The notes beneath the pieces are model-generated. The model worked only from the letters and a program-made list of their open reading frames with translations. It ran no database searches and was not told the DNA's origin. 64,000 nt of DNA from Leucobacter triazinivorans (GTDB taxonomy: Bacteria; Actinomycetota; Actinomycetes; Actinomycetales; Microbacteriaceae): contig NZ_CP035806.1 in NCBI RefSeq assembly GCF_004208635.1, positions 1,116,001 to 1,180,000 on the forward strand, read 5' to 3'. The translations under genes were made by a program, and so were the position numbers. Below are positions 33,134 to 41,638 of the stretch, one piece after another. Numbering within the stretch: the stretch's first letter is position 1; each line of letters begins with the position of its first letter.

Positions 33134-34426
33134 TCATCGCCCCGCCGCGGCCTGCAGCCGGGCGACGAGCAGATCGAGCCATGCCCCGACGTGGCGGCGC
33201 GCCTCGAGCGTGTCGGGATAGCGGCAGCGCAGATGCAGGCCCGATTCGTCGAGGATGAACCAGAGCATCACGCCGTCGGTGCGGATTGTCGCGCCGACGT
33301 ACTGCGCCTCCAGCCCCACCGCGTCGATGCGCACCGGCAGCCGGCGCAGATCCAGCCAAGAGATCGCGAACATGCCGGGCCCCTCGGGCATGCCGCCCCA
33401 GGGGCGCAGGATCCGCTCCAGCGGCCACGAGCCCAGCTGCACCGCTTCTCTGATGGCGGCGGCGCAGACCGCGGGATCCGGATCCGGCACCTCGATCACC
33501 GAGTTCGTGATGAACCAGCCCACCGAGTCGTGCCAGGTGCTGTCGTAGCGGCTGTGCACCGGGAACACCGCGCGCAGAGGTGCGTCGGCCAGCTCGCGGG
33601 TCACCGCGGTCATCGCTGAGACCGCGAGCGACAGGGTGGACACCCCGCACTCCTGGGCCCGGGCGGCGAAGGCGGCGCTGCGATCGACGTCGAGCACGTC
33701 GCGCACCTCGACGCGCTCGGGCTGCGGCCCTCCGGGCCCGAGCGGCAGCGGGAAGGCCGGCATCGCCCCGCCGCTCGCCTCGAGCACCTCGGCCCAGCGG
33801 CGGTGGATCTCGGCGGGCGCGTCGGGGAACGCCTGCAGGGCGCGGGTGTGCTCGGCGAAGGCCGGCGGCGCGGGGAGCGGCGCGGGCGCCTCGGGCGAAT
33901 CCGCCGTCTCGAGCGCGGCGAGGAAATCGCGCGCGATCACGAGCATGGACCACATGTCGACGTGGGAGTGGTCGGCGCCGATCACCACCGTGGGCCCCGC
34001 GGCCGTCTCGAGCACGCACATGCGGTGCGACGGACGATCGAACGGCGCGCAGTGGCGGTCGAGCACCTCGCGGATCGCGTCGTTCACCGCTTGCCCCGGG
34101 GCGATCGTGTGTTCGACCCACGCTCCCGGACGCACCTCGACCTCGTGCAGCTGCGGCTCTCCGTCGGGCCCGGGCACGAACACCGAGCGGAGGGTGCCGT
34201 GGCGCGAGACCACCCGCATCCAGGCGGCCGCGAGATGCTCCCTCGCGACCGGCTCGCGCAAGCGGAACGAGAGCGCCATCCAGGATCCCGGCCGGTCGCC
34301 CCCGCCGACGTGTCGACGCTGGTCGAACGAGACCGGCAGCTCGCGACCCGGGCGCGACAGGGTCACGTCGTATCCGAGCAGCCGCCCGAAGGGCAGCCGC
34401 AGATGAGCCACATTGGTCAACCGCAT
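33134..34426 (-). CDS. Standalone condensation-domain (acyltransferase-like) protein
   Basis: 430 aa, the size of one NRPS condensation/CoA-dependent acyltransferase domain (BAHD/WS-DGAT superfamily). The catalytic motif is DHSHVDMW (residues 152-159): the second His (H153) and Asp (D157) of HHxxxD are kept, while the first His is Asp and the following Gly is Met. The distal VGWFITNS block matches the xGxFxN motif of condensation domains. No adenylation or carrier domain is nearby, so this is a free-standing ester- or amide-forming enzyme (or a peptide-modifying one) of unknown partner. Leaderless start; divergent from an alpha/beta hydrolase 47 bp away. Confidence 0.75.
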   Translation of the reverse strand: MRLTNVAHLRLPFGRLLGYDVTLSRPGRELPVSFDQRRHVGGGDRPGSWMALSFRLREPVAREHLAAAWMRVVSRHGTLRSVFVPGPDGEPQLHEVEVRPGAWVEHTIAPGQAVNDAIREVLDRHCAPFDRPSHRMCVLETAAGPTVVIGADHSHVDMWSMLVIARDFLAALETADSPEAPAPLPAPPAFAEHTRALQAFPDAPAEIHRRWAEVLEASGGAMPAFPLPLGPGGPQPERVEVRDVLDVDRSAAFAARAQECGVSTLSLAVSAMTAVTRELADAPLRAVFPVHSRYDSTWHDSVGWFITNSVIEVPDPDPAVCAAAIREAVQLGSWPLERILRPWGGMPEGPGMFAISWLDLRRLPVRIDAVGLEAQYVGATIRTDGVMLWFILDESGLHLRCRYPDTLEARRHVGAWLDLLVARLQAAAGR

Positions 34427-34432
34427 AGCGGT

Positions 34433-34438
34433 ACCCTA
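34433..34438 (-). promoter_or_regulatory. -10 box, leaderless start of the condensation-domain gene
   Basis: TAGGGT on the minus strand, 6 nt before ATG 34426. Confidence 0.5.
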
Positions 34439-34473
34439 TCCCCCGAGACCGTCCCGAGCGCAGAGGAGCCCCG

Positions 34474-35265
34474 ATGTCCACCTTCGCGGTGCCCGGCGCC
34501 GAACTCGAAGCGGAGTTCAGCGACGAGGGCGGCCACCCGGTCGTGCAGCTGCACGGCCTCACGTCGAGCCGCTATCGCGATCGGGTGCTCGATCTCGACC
34601 TCGGGCGCGGGCTCAGCGGCACGCGCCTGTTGCGCTACGACGCGCGCGGTCACGGGCACTCCTCGGGCGGCACGCGTCCGGAGGAGTACGCGTGGCCGAA
34701 CCTGGCCGACGATCTGCTGCGGCTGCTCGACCACTGGTTCCCCGGCGAGCAGGTGCACGGTGTCGGGCCCTCCATGGGCTGCGGCACGCTGCTGCACGCC
34801 GCAGTGCGGGATCCGGATCGCTTCAGCGGGTTCACGCTGCTGCTGCCGCCCACCGCGTGGGAGACCCGGATCCCGAAGGCCGAGGAGTACCGTCGGTCGG
34901 CCGCCTTCGTCGAGGCCCACGGCCTCGAGGCCTTCATCGACGCGACGCGCGGCGGTGCCCGACCGCCCGCGACCGTCGGGACCCCGGAGACCCGACCGGA
35001 GGTCGCCGAGCGCACCCTGCCGGCGCTCTTCCGAGGTGCGGCCCTCAGCGACCTGCCGGCGCCGGATCGGCTCTCCCGGATCGATGTGCCCGTCACGGTG
35101 CTCGCCTGGGTCGACGACCCGTCACACCCGGTCTCTACGGCCGAAGCGCTCGCGGCGCTGCTGCCCCGCGCGGCGCTGTCCGTGGCCGGGACTCCGGCGG
35201 AGGTCTCTGCCTGGCCGGCCGTGCTCCGCGATGATGTGGCGGGACGGGGCGAGGCCCGCGCCTGA
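34474..35265 (+). CDS. Alpha/beta-fold hydrolase
   Basis: 263 aa. Oxyanion-hole motif LHGLTSSR near residue 28, DARGHGHSSGG strand-turn, and nucleophile elbow GPSMGCG (Ser near residue 99). A late DDPSHPV segment could hold the acid. ATG follows GAGGAG. Its divergent partner is a condensation-domain protein, so the two might make and break an ester or amide of the same compound (inference only). Confidence 0.85.
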   Translation: MSTFAVPGAELEAEFSDEGGHPVVQLHGLTSSRYRDRVLDLDLGRGLSGTRLLRYDARGHGHSSGGTRPEEYAWPNLADDLLRLLDHWFPGEQVHGVGPSMGCGTLLHAAVRDPDRFSGFTLLLPPTAWETRIPKAEEYRRSAAFVEAHGLEAFIDATRGGARPPATVGTPETRPEVAERTLPALFRGAALSDLPAPDRLSRIDVPVTVLAWVDDPSHPVSTAEALAALLPRAALSVAGTPAEVSAWPAVLRDDVAGRGEARA

Positions 35266-35302
35266 TTCCGATCCCGATCCGGGACTCGCCGATCCGAGAC
35301 GT

Positions 35303-35512
35303 TCAGGCCCCGTCGTGCTCGGCACGGAACACGTGCACGAGAGCGTTCGCGTGCCCGTGCCCCATCCCCTGCTCCTTCAGGTAGGCGACCTGCTCCATGT
35401 GCTTCTTCCCGGCGAGCGGGCGCAGCTGCACGATCCACTCGTCGATGGATCTGCCGTACTTCGCCTCGATCGAGGGGAAGTACGACTTGGGTCCCTGCAC
35501 CGATTCGGTCAC
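35303..35512 (-). CDS. DUF4287 domain protein, small
   Basis: 69-aa cytoplasmic protein matching DUF4287: KSYFPSIEAKYGRSIDEW, GKKHMEQV and LKEQGMGHGHANALV. GTG 35512 follows AAGGAGG with a 6-nt gap. The frame is open further upstream without a plausible start. Function unknown; such proteins are common in Actinobacteria. Confidence 0.85.
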   Translation of the reverse strand: MTESVQGPKSYFPSIEAKYGRSIDEWIVQLRPLAGKKHMEQVAYLKEQGMGHGHANALVHVFRAEHDGA

Positions 35513-35595
35513 GACGGGCCTCCTTCTGCTCTCGATCCTCACCGACGCGGCGCGGATCCCTCCGATCCAGACGCTAGCAGGGCAGCGCGCATGCG

Positions 35596-36198
35596 TCACG
35601 GGCGATCGCGCGATATCACGGGGCGATCGGCATGCGCGAACAGGTCGCGCAGCAGGCAGATCTCGGAGAGGTGGTGGATCAGCTCGCGGTTGATGTGCAG
35701 CACGAGCGCCGCCATCGACCAGTCGGCGTAGGGCCCCTCGGCCTCGCCGCACGGGCGCTCGAGCCCGGCCTCGCCCAGCGACGCGACACCCGCGAGCCAG
35801 CGGGCGAGCTCGTCGTCGAGCTGCGCCAGCGCTCCCGCCGCGGTCTCGGCGTACTCGAACGTGACGTAATCGACCGGCTCGCGGCCGAAGTGCGAGGCGT
35901 TGCGCATCGCCAGCACGCCGACGATCACGTGGCCAAGGCGCCAGGCGATCGTGGTGAACGGCGCGGGGCGCGGCTCGGGGATCTCGAACTCGATCGTCAT
36001 GGCGCCGGTTCCGCCCTGCACGGGCGCCGTGCTCTCACCGCGCGGGCGCAGGCTCCAGCACCCCGGCACCGGCTCCCAGAGATATTCCTCGTCGCTCAGC
36101 CCCTCCAGCCGTCCCCGCACCTGGTGCACCCAGTGCCAGTCGACCTGTTCGCGGAGCCGCGCGTTCCAGATCTCCTCCTGCGTCTCGCGCGTGGCCAT
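35596..36198 (-). CDS. DinB-family protein
   Basis: 200-aa four-helix-bundle protein of the DinB_2/YfiT superfamily. An N-terminal helix ends HWVHQV, a middle segment has RLGHVIVGVLAMRNASHFG, and a C-terminal helix has HINRELIHHLSEICLLRDLF. The His residues are the usual metal ligands. Members include bacillithiol or mycothiol transferase-like enzymes; function here is unknown. ATG follows GGAGGGG. Confidence 0.85.
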   Translation of the reverse strand: MATRETQEEIWNARLREQVDWHWVHQVRGRLEGLSDEEYLWEPVPGCWSLRPRGESTAPVQGGTGAMTIEFEIPEPRPAPFTTIAWRLGHVIVGVLAMRNASHFGREPVDYVTFEYAETAAGALAQLDDELARWLAGVASLGEAGLERPCGEAEGPYADWSMAALVLHINRELIHHLSEICLLRDLFAHADRPVISRDRP

Positions 36199-36394
36199 GG
36201 TTCCCCTCCTCCGGTCGGTTCCTCCATCATCACCCGGATCCGGCGCGAGGGCATTCAGCTTTCGTCGCGCCGACCGGCCCTCGTGCGGCGTGCTCGACCG
36301 CTCCGATCCTTTGGCCCCAGTCCCGGTCCCGGTTCCGATCCCCCGGCTCCGATCCTTCGGCCCCTGCTCCGGCCCCGGCCCCGAGCGGGCGGTG

Positions 36395-37315
36395 CTACGC
36401 CCCTCCCGGGCCGATCAGGAACGCGCGCAGCGCGGCGATCACCTCGTCGGGTTTCTCCGAGTGCACCCAGTGCCCGCTGCCGCGCACCGTCACGCGACGC
36501 GTCCGGGGGAAGAGCTCCCGCATCGCGGGGGCGTCGTCGTCGGAGACGTAGTCGGAGCGGTCGCCGCGCATCCAGAGCACCGGCCCCTCGAACACGCTGC
36601 CCGTGACGTCGGGGAATCCCATCACCGCCGAGATCTCATCGTGGAGCAGGCGCAGGTTCGGCTCCCACGCGTAGTCCGCGCCCGGCGCACCGCCGGCGTC
36701 GTGCGCGTCGCCCGCGTCATGCGCGTCCGCCGGATCCCCGTGCTCGACGCGGCGCAGGTTCTGCAGCAGAAAGCCGCGCACGGTGTCGTTCGGGATCGCG
36801 GCCCGCAGCCGGTCGTGCGCGTCGACGCGCCGCTCGAGCGTCGCGAGGTCCAGCCCCGCGAGCGCGTCGAGCAGGTGCAGGAACTCGCCGCGCGACGCCT
36901 CCGAGGCCACGGGCGAGATGTCGATGACGACGAGTCGGCGCACGAGATCCGGATGGCGCAGCGCGAGCACCATCGCCACCTTGCCGCCCATCGAGTGTCC
37001 CACCACGTCGACCGGCCCACCGCTCGCGAACCCCGCCCGCAGGTGCGCCGCCACCAGGTCGGCCATCTCCGGATAGTCGATGTGCGCGGTCCAGCCCGAG
37101 CCGCCGTGATTGGGCAGATCGATCAGCAGGCTCTGCGCCTCGGGCAGCAGCCCGGCAGCGATCCGCGTGAAGTTCTTGCCGCGCCCGAAGAGCCCGTGGA
37201 GGAAGACGACGCGGCGCTGCGGACCGGGCCGCCCGTCCCGACCGGCCGGTTCGATCTCAGACTCCGAGCCGTCGACGAGGGTGGAGTGCAGGGGGTGGGA
37301 GAGCGGGTCGGTCAC
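36395..37315 (-). CDS. Alpha/beta-fold hydrolase (esterase YbfF-like)
   Basis: 306 aa. Motifs: VFLHGLFGRGKNF (oxyanion hole), LIDLPNHGGSG, nucleophile elbow GHSMGGKVAM (Ser near residue 108), and the catalytic His in GSGHWVHSEKP near the C-terminus. The layout fits the YbfF/EntC-type esterases. An insertion of about 20 residues in the cap region is Asp/Ala/His/Gly-rich (HDAGDAHDAGG), apparently repeat-derived. GTG start, leaderless. Confidence 0.87.
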   Translation of the reverse strand: MTDPLSHPLHSTLVDGSESEIEPAGRDGRPGPQRRVVFLHGLFGRGKNFTRIAAGLLPEAQSLLIDLPNHGGSGWTAHIDYPEMADLVAAHLRAGFASGGPVDVVGHSMGGKVAMVLALRHPDLVRRLVVIDISPVASEASRGEFLHLLDALAGLDLATLERRVDAHDRLRAAIPNDTVRGFLLQNLRRVEHGDPADAHDAGDAHDAGGAPGADYAWEPNLRLLHDEISAVMGFPDVTGSVFEGPVLWMRGDRSDYVSDDDAPAMRELFPRTRRVTVRGSGHWVHSEKPDEVIAALRAFLIGPGGA

Positions 37316-37321
37316 ACCCTC

Positions 37322-37327
37322 AATCTA
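37322..37327 (-). promoter_or_regulatory. -10 box, leaderless start of the YbfF-like esterase
   Basis: TAGATT on the minus strand, 6 nt before GTG 37315. Confidence 0.5.
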
Positions 37328-37457
37328 CCTCGTGCCGCGCACGGCGAGACAGGCGCGGGCCGCGCGACGGGCCCGGGCCGCGCGAACGCCTCGCGGTGAC
37401 GCGCCCGCCGAGGACGAGGTCGAGCTCGAACACCGCGCCGTGCGGTCAGGGCTGCCG

Positions 37458-37883
37458 CTACCGGGCCGCCTCGCACGAGAACGCCCACATCACCCCGAAT
37501 CGATCGAAGACCTGACCGTAGAGATCGCCCCAGGGCGCCACCTCGAGCGGCATGCCCACGGAGCCGCCGCCATCGAGCAGCTTCTGGAACAGCTCGCGCG
37601 CCTCCTCCTGGGTGTCGGTCGTGTAGAGCAACGAGTAGGCAGAGCCCCGCACCGGATAGTCGGTGCCGTCGTCCATCGCGTCACCGCCCGCGATGACGCC
37701 CGCGGGCAGCGTGAGGGTCGCGTGAGCCACAGCCTCCGGATCGGGCTCGAACGGCATGCCCTCCATCGGCGCATCGCGGTAGCGCAGGATCTCGAGCTCG
37801 CCCCCGAACACCTCGTGCCAGTGCTCCATGGCCTCGGCGGTGGTGCCCGGCAGGGCGATATAGGTGGCGAGCGACTGGGCCAT
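37458..37883 (-). CDS. VOC-family protein (PhnB-like)
   Basis: 141-aa glyoxalase/bleomycin-resistance superfamily protein. It starts MAQSLATYIALPG with a betaalphabetabetabeta repeat, EVFGGELEILRYRD in the first module and VAPWGDLYGQVFDRFGVMW in the second. The closest recognisable group is PhnB/DUF1428-like proteins of unknown reaction. ATG follows GAAGGAG. Stands alone. Confidence 0.87.
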   Translation of the reverse strand: MAQSLATYIALPGTTAEAMEHWHEVFGGELEILRYRDAPMEGMPFEPDPEAVAHATLTLPAGVIAGGDAMDDGTDYPVRGSAYSLLYTTDTQEEARELFQKLLDGGGSVGMPLEVAPWGDLYGQVFDRFGVMWAFSCEAAR

Positions 37884-38008
37884 GCGCGTCTCCTTCGACG
37901 TCGAGCGAACCCCTTCAGTATGCGACGCGCTCGGCCGACGCGCAACGGAGCCGTACCGGCGATCCGTGGAGCGCTCGCACCGCAGGCGAGCTGCGAGCGG
38001 CGGGCTGC

Positions 38009-38063
38009 GAGCGGCGAGCGGCGAGCGGCGAGCGGCGAGCGGCGAGCGGCGAGCGGCGAGCGG
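38009..38063. repeat. 7-bp microsatellite GAGCGGC, seven perfect copies
   Basis: Seven identical units at 38009-38057 and a partial eighth. A looser GCGAGTCAGCGAGC-type repeat follows at 38079-38119 and reaches the 3' end of the YwqK-like gene. Confidence 0.95.
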
Positions 38064-38108
38064 GCATGACAGCAGGTGAGCGAGTCAGCGAGCGAACGAG
38101 CCAGCGAG

Positions 38109-38354
38109 TCAGCGAGCACCGCCCCTGTCGCTCACCTTGTAGGGATTTCCGTCCTGGTCGTAGGTGATCCACTCGCCCACCGGCTCACCGGCGATGAAGT
38201 GCCCCGAGCGCTTGATCGTGCCGTCGATTCGATACCACTCCCAGTATCCGACTGCCTGACCGTTCTCCATCCTCCCCTTCGACCACCGTGTGCGCCCGTT
38301 CGCGTGATACTTGATCGTCAGGCCATCGACGATCTCTTCCTTCTTGGGCGTCAT
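38109..38354 (-). CDS. Small YwqK/MORN-like protein
   Basis: 81-aa protein with two to three tandem MORN-like turns: GLTIKYHANGRTRWSKGRMENG, VGYWEWYRIDGTIKRSGHF, and GEPVGEWITYDQDG. These match the repeats of YwqK-family antitoxin or immunity-like proteins. ATG follows GGAGGGG. No toxin partner is seen next to it. Its last codons run into an imperfect GCGAGTCA repeat. Confidence 0.7.
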   Translation of the reverse strand: MTPKKEEIVDGLTIKYHANGRTRWSKGRMENGQAVGYWEWYRIDGTIKRSGHFIAGEPVGEWITYDQDGNPYKVSDRGGAR

Positions 38355-38514
38355 CGCGATCCCCTCCAGCAGCCGGCCGACGCGTTCGAGACCAGCTCAG
38401 CACTTCGGTGCACCCTCCGCAACCCGGTCGCCTCCGGCACCGGCGGTGAGCGGCGGTGCGCCCCGGAGCATCGGTGGAAGGCCTCTGCCGGTCCGGTCTG
38501 CGAGCATCACCGGC

Positions 38515-39588
38515 CTAGACGTTGAAGCGCCACTCGCAGACGTCCCCGTCCTGCATCACGTAGTCCTTGCCCTCCATGCGGGCCTTGCCCTTGGCGCGTG
38601 CTTCGGCCACCGATCCCGCCTCGACGAGATCCTCGAACGAGATGATCTCGCCCTTGATGAAGCCCTTCTCGAAGTCGCCGTGGATGACCCCGGCCGCCTG
38701 CGGCGCGGTCGCCCCCTTCTTGACGGTCCAGGCGCGGGCCTCCTTCGGCCCGGCGGTGAGGTAGGTCTGCAGACCCAGCGTGTCGAAGCCGACGCGGGCC
38801 AGCTGATCGAGGCCGCTCTCCTCCTGACCGATCGAGGCCAGCAACTCCTTCGCGTCGGCGGCGTCGAGCTCGACGAGCTCGCTCTCGATCTTCGCGTCGA
38901 GGAAGATCGCCTTCGCGGGCGCGACGAGTGCGGACAGCTCGTCGAGCTTCGCCCGATCCTGCAGCACGGACTCGTCGACATTGAAGACGTAGAGGAACGG
39001 CTTCGCGGTGAGGAGGCCCAGCTCCTTGATCGGCTCGAGATCGATGCCGGCGTGCGAGAGCACCTTCCCCTCGTCGAGCGCCGCCCGCGCGGCCTTCGCG
39101 GTCTCGACGACCGACGCGTCGATCTTGCGGTTCTTCAGCTCCTTCTCGAAGCGCACGAGCGCCTTGTCGAGCGTCTGCATGTCGGCGATGATCAGCTCGG
39201 TGTTGATCGTCTCCATGTCGCCCGCCGGGTTCACGGCGCCGTCCACGTGCACGACATCGGGATCCTCGAAGCCGCGCACCACCTGCGCGATCGCGTCCGC
39301 CTCGCGGATGTTCGCCAGGAACTGGTTGCCGAGCCCCTCGCCCTCGCTCGCGCCGCGCACGATGCCGGCGATGTCGACGAAGCTGACCGGCGCCGGCAGG
39401 ATCCGCTCGCTGCCGAAGATCTCGGCGAGCGTGTCGAGACGGGGATCGGGGAGGTTGACCACGCCGATGTTCGGCTCGATCGTCGCGAACGGGTAGTTCG
39501 CCGCGAGCGCGTCGTTCTGGGTGAGTGCGTTGAAGAGGGTGGACTTGCCCACGTTGGGGAGTCCTACGATGCCGATAGTCAGAGCCAC
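38515..39588 (-). CDS. ychF: Redox-regulated ATPase YchF (OLA1 family)
   Basis: 357-aa Obg-like P-loop NTPase that prefers ATP. Walker A is GLPNVGKSTLFNAL (residues 8-21), the G3-like motif is VDIAGIVRGAS, G4 is replaced by a NVDE-type motif (FNVDE), and the C-terminal TGS domain ends DYVMQDGDVCEWRFNV. The GTG at 39588 is chosen because VALTIGIVGLPNVG is the usual N-terminus; the longer frame is untranslated leader. TAGACT lies 8 nt upstream. Confidence 0.97.
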   Translation of the reverse strand: MALTIGIVGLPNVGKSTLFNALTQNDALAANYPFATIEPNIGVVNLPDPRLDTLAEIFGSERILPAPVSFVDIAGIVRGASEGEGLGNQFLANIREADAIAQVVRGFEDPDVVHVDGAVNPAGDMETINTELIIADMQTLDKALVRFEKELKNRKIDASVVETAKAARAALDEGKVLSHAGIDLEPIKELGLLTAKPFLYVFNVDESVLQDRAKLDELSALVAPAKAIFLDAKIESELVELDAADAKELLASIGQEESGLDQLARVGFDTLGLQTYLTAGPKEARAWTVKKGATAPQAAGVIHGDFEKGFIKGEIISFEDLVEAGSVAEARAKGKARMEGKDYVMQDGDVCEWRFNV

Positions 39589-39885
39589 GAGGATCCAGTC
39601 TACGCGACCGGCCGGGTGCAGCGGGATGGGAGCCGAGCGGACCGCCTCGAGGCGCGCGGCCTCCGATCGCACCGCTCAGGCGGTGGATCGCGGCCCAGGA
39701 GGACGTTCTCGCGAAAAATGTCCTCGAACCGGGAACTTCCTACCAGCGACTCCTCGTCACTCGCCCCTCGCCCCTCTCGCTCAGGAAGGCGGCGAGATCC
39801 CGATTCTCGTCGCCGAACCGCTGAGCGCGCGACAGAATACGGGATCTCGACGAGCTCAATGGCGCGCCGGAGCAGGAGCGCCCGC
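39589..39885. other. Spacer between ychF and the ABM gene
   Basis: The 297 bp contain the ychF -10 box and otherwise no recognisable gene, repeat or hairpin. Confidence 0.4.
39597..39602 (-). promoter_or_regulatory. -10 box of ychF
   Basis: TAGACT on the minus strand, 8 nt before GTG 39588, consistent with a leaderless or very short leader mRNA. Confidence 0.5.
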
Positions 39886-40206
39886 TCAGCTCGCGTCGTC
39901 GAGATCCACGACCTCGAACTCGAGCAGCTCGGCGCCCGTCGCGACGGGCTTCGGCCGGTCGCCGCCCTGCCCCTCGCCGTGCGCGTGCGCGTTCTCGCGG
40001 GAGTCCCGCCAGGCCGCGAAGTGCGCCTCGGACTCCCACTGGGTGACGACGAAGTAGCGATCCTCGCCCTGCACCGGGCGCAGCAGCTGGAAGCCCTCGA
40101 ACCCCGGCGACCGGTCGACCGCGTGCTTGCGAGCGGCGAATCTGGCCTCGAGCTCGGTCCCCTTCCCCTCGGGAACGGTGATGGCGTTGATCTTCACGAC
40201 GGACAT
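39886..40206 (-). CDS. Antibiotic biosynthesis monooxygenase (ABM) domain protein
   Basis: 106-aa ferredoxin-like alpha+beta barrel. Family pattern: VKINAITVPEGKG, FEGFQLLRPVQGEDRYFVVTQWES, FAAWRDS. Close homologues include heme-degrading monooxygenases of the MhuD/IsdG type and small quinol monooxygenases. The N-terminal segment with Asn7 fits MhuD-like proteins (AsnxxxVPxG), but heme use is inference. ATG 40206 follows GAAAGG. Confidence 0.82.
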   Translation of the reverse strand: MSVVKINAITVPEGKGTELEARFAARKHAVDRSPGFEGFQLLRPVQGEDRYFVVTQWESEAHFAAWRDSRENAHAHGEGQGGDRPKPVATGAELLEFEVVDLDDAS

Positions 40207-40305
40207 GGGGCACCGGCCTTTCGCGCTGCGGCTGATTCGTGCGATGAACGTCTCCACCGTACCGCGCCCCTCCCTGCGCGCGCCGAGTGCGGGATCCCGA
40301 GCGCG

Positions 40306-40350
40306 GGGCGACGCCGCGCAGGGCGACGCCGCGGAGGGCGACGCCGCGAG
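40306..40350. repeat. 15-bp repeat, three copies, at the 3' end of the TetR gene
   Basis: GGGCGACGCCGCGCA and two near-identical units (40306-40320, 40321-40335, 40336-40350) stop three bases short of the TetR stop codon. Confidence 0.9.
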
Positions 40351-40353
40351 CGC

Positions 40354-40920
40354 TCACTTCAGCATGCGATCGAGCGCGGCGGCGTACGAGTGCTGCGCCT
40401 GCTCACGGGCCATGTGCCCTGCGGCGCTCAGCATGCCGAGGCCGTGCATGAGCCCCCAGACGGCGAGCGCCTCCTGCTCGGAATCGAGTCCGGCCCCGGC
40501 GGCCGCGCCGAAGAGCACGCGCTCGAGCGCCTCGATGAGCGGCGCCATCGTCTCGGTCGGAGCCCCCGGGACGCAGACGGTGGGGTCGTAGACGGCTTCG
40601 AAGGCGTGCGGGCGGTCGACCGCGAAGGCGATGTAGGCCCCGCCCCCCGCCAGCAGGGCGGCCGACGGTGTCGGGGCGGCGTCGACGGCCTCGCGCACGG
40701 CCACGAGCAGATCGCCCATGCTGCGCTCGGCGAGCGTGCGCAGCAGTCCGAGTCGGTCGGTGAAGTGGTGATAGGGAGCGTTGTGGCTCACGTTCGCCGC
40801 GCGGGCCACCTCGCGCAGGCTGATCTCGTGGGCGGGGCGCGCCTCGAGCAGGTGCATCGCGGCGTCTTCGAGCGCGCGGGCGAGACTGCCGTGATGATAC
40901 CCCTCGCGTGAACTTGACAT
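40354..40920 (-). CDS. TetR-family transcriptional regulator
   Basis: 188-aa regulator. N-terminal HTH with ISLREVARAANVSHNAPYHHFTDRLGLL (residues 30-57) and a TetR_C-type ligand domain (WHG-like: LAVWGLMHGLGML). I use ATG 40920 (MSSSREGYHHG); an in-frame ATG nine codons earlier overlaps the operator region. It is divergent from the NAD(P)H oxidoreductase gene 64 bp away and probably represses it and itself. Confidence 0.88.
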   Translation of the reverse strand: MSSSREGYHHGSLARALEDAAMHLLEARPAHEISLREVARAANVSHNAPYHHFTDRLGLLRTLAERSMGDLLVAVREAVDAAPTPSAALLAGGGAYIAFAVDRPHAFEAVYDPTVCVPGAPTETMAPLIEALERVLFGAAAGAGLDSEQEALAVWGLMHGLGMLSAAGHMAREQAQHSYAAALDRMLK

Positions 40921-40974
40921 GAGCAACATTGTCCCGTAACTTGACACTGCCCAGATTGATTGACGCTGTCAAGA
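40912..40974. promoter_or_regulatory. Divergent promoter/operator region, TetR and oxidoreductase
   Basis: AACTTGACA occurs as a direct repeat (about 40911 and 40939), and TGTCAAG (about 40967) is its inverted form, giving the palindrome CTTGACA...TGTCAAG. TTGACA near 40941 can serve as a -35 box for the plus-strand gene. These are likely TetR binding sites. Confidence 0.5.
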
Positions 40975-40984
40975 TTGGATCCCC

Positions 40985-41638
40985 GTGTTCTCCACCCTCG
41001 TCATCGACGCGCACCCCGACGCCGAATCGCTCTCCGCGGCCATCGCCCGCAGCTACGCCGCGGGGCACGGCAACGCCCGCCTGCTGCCGCTGCGAGATCT
41101 CTCCTTCGACCCGCACATGCGCTTCGGCTATCGCAAGCGCATGGAGATCGAACCCGATCTGCAGGACGCCCGGGAGGCGCTGCACCTCGCGAAGCGCATC
41201 GTGGTGGTGAGCCCGATGTGGTGGGGGTCGGTGCCCGCACTCCTCAAGGGCTTCTTCGACCGCGCTCTGCTGCCGAGGCAGGAGTACGTCTACTCCGATC
41301 GCGGACTTCCGCGGGGCCTGCTGCGCGGCCGATCCGGGCGCCTGTTCCTGCTCGCCGACACTCCGGCGATCGCGCTCCCCGTCATCGGCACGCACGCCGC
41401 GGCGCAGGTGGGCCGGCACACGCTGAAGTTCTGCGGGGTCCGCCCGTTTCGCACGCACCGTCTGCTCGGCGTGAAGCATCGCTCCCCCGAACAGCTGGAG
41501 CGCTGGATCGCGCAGGCCGCGCGGATCGGCGCCCGCGATCGCCGCGGCGACGATGCGCGCCCCGCGCCGCCGGCACCGCAGACAACGCCCGCGCGCCGCG
41601 CAGCGGTCACGGCGGTGAGCGCGACCGGCGCTTCCTGA
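40985..41638 (+). CDS. NAD(P)H-dependent flavodoxin-fold oxidoreductase
   Basis: 217-aa quinone-reductase-like protein (NQO/MdaB/YwrO group). Motifs: TLVIDAHPDAESLSAAIA at the N-terminus, VVVSPMWWGSVPALLKGFFDRAL (FMN-binding loop) and the GLL-to-LADTPA region. GTG start without a ribosome site. The C-terminal 45 residues are Ala/Arg/Pro-rich and run into a 20-bp tandem repeat, so the C-terminus is probably recently extended. Likely a detoxifying quinone or nitro-reductase under control of the divergent TetR. Confidence 0.85.
   Translation: MFSTLVIDAHPDAESLSAAIARSYAAGHGNARLLPLRDLSFDPHMRFGYRKRMEIEPDLQDAREALHLAKRIVVVSPMWWGSVPALLKGFFDRALLPRQEYVYSDRGLPRGLLRGRSGRLFLLADTPAIALPVIGTHAAAQVGRHTLKFCGVRPFRTHRLLGVKHRSPEQLERWIAQAARIGARDRRGDDARPAPPAPQTTPARRAAVTAVSATGAS

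Noticed and set aside
33134..34426. Part of a nonribosomal peptide synthetase cluster
   Set aside because: No adenylation, carrier or thioesterase domain of an NRPS lies nearby; the flanking genes are unrelated small genes.
38109..38354. Toxin-antitoxin pair with the YwqK-like gene
   Set aside because: No adjacent small toxin gene was found; the YwqK name is a family label only.
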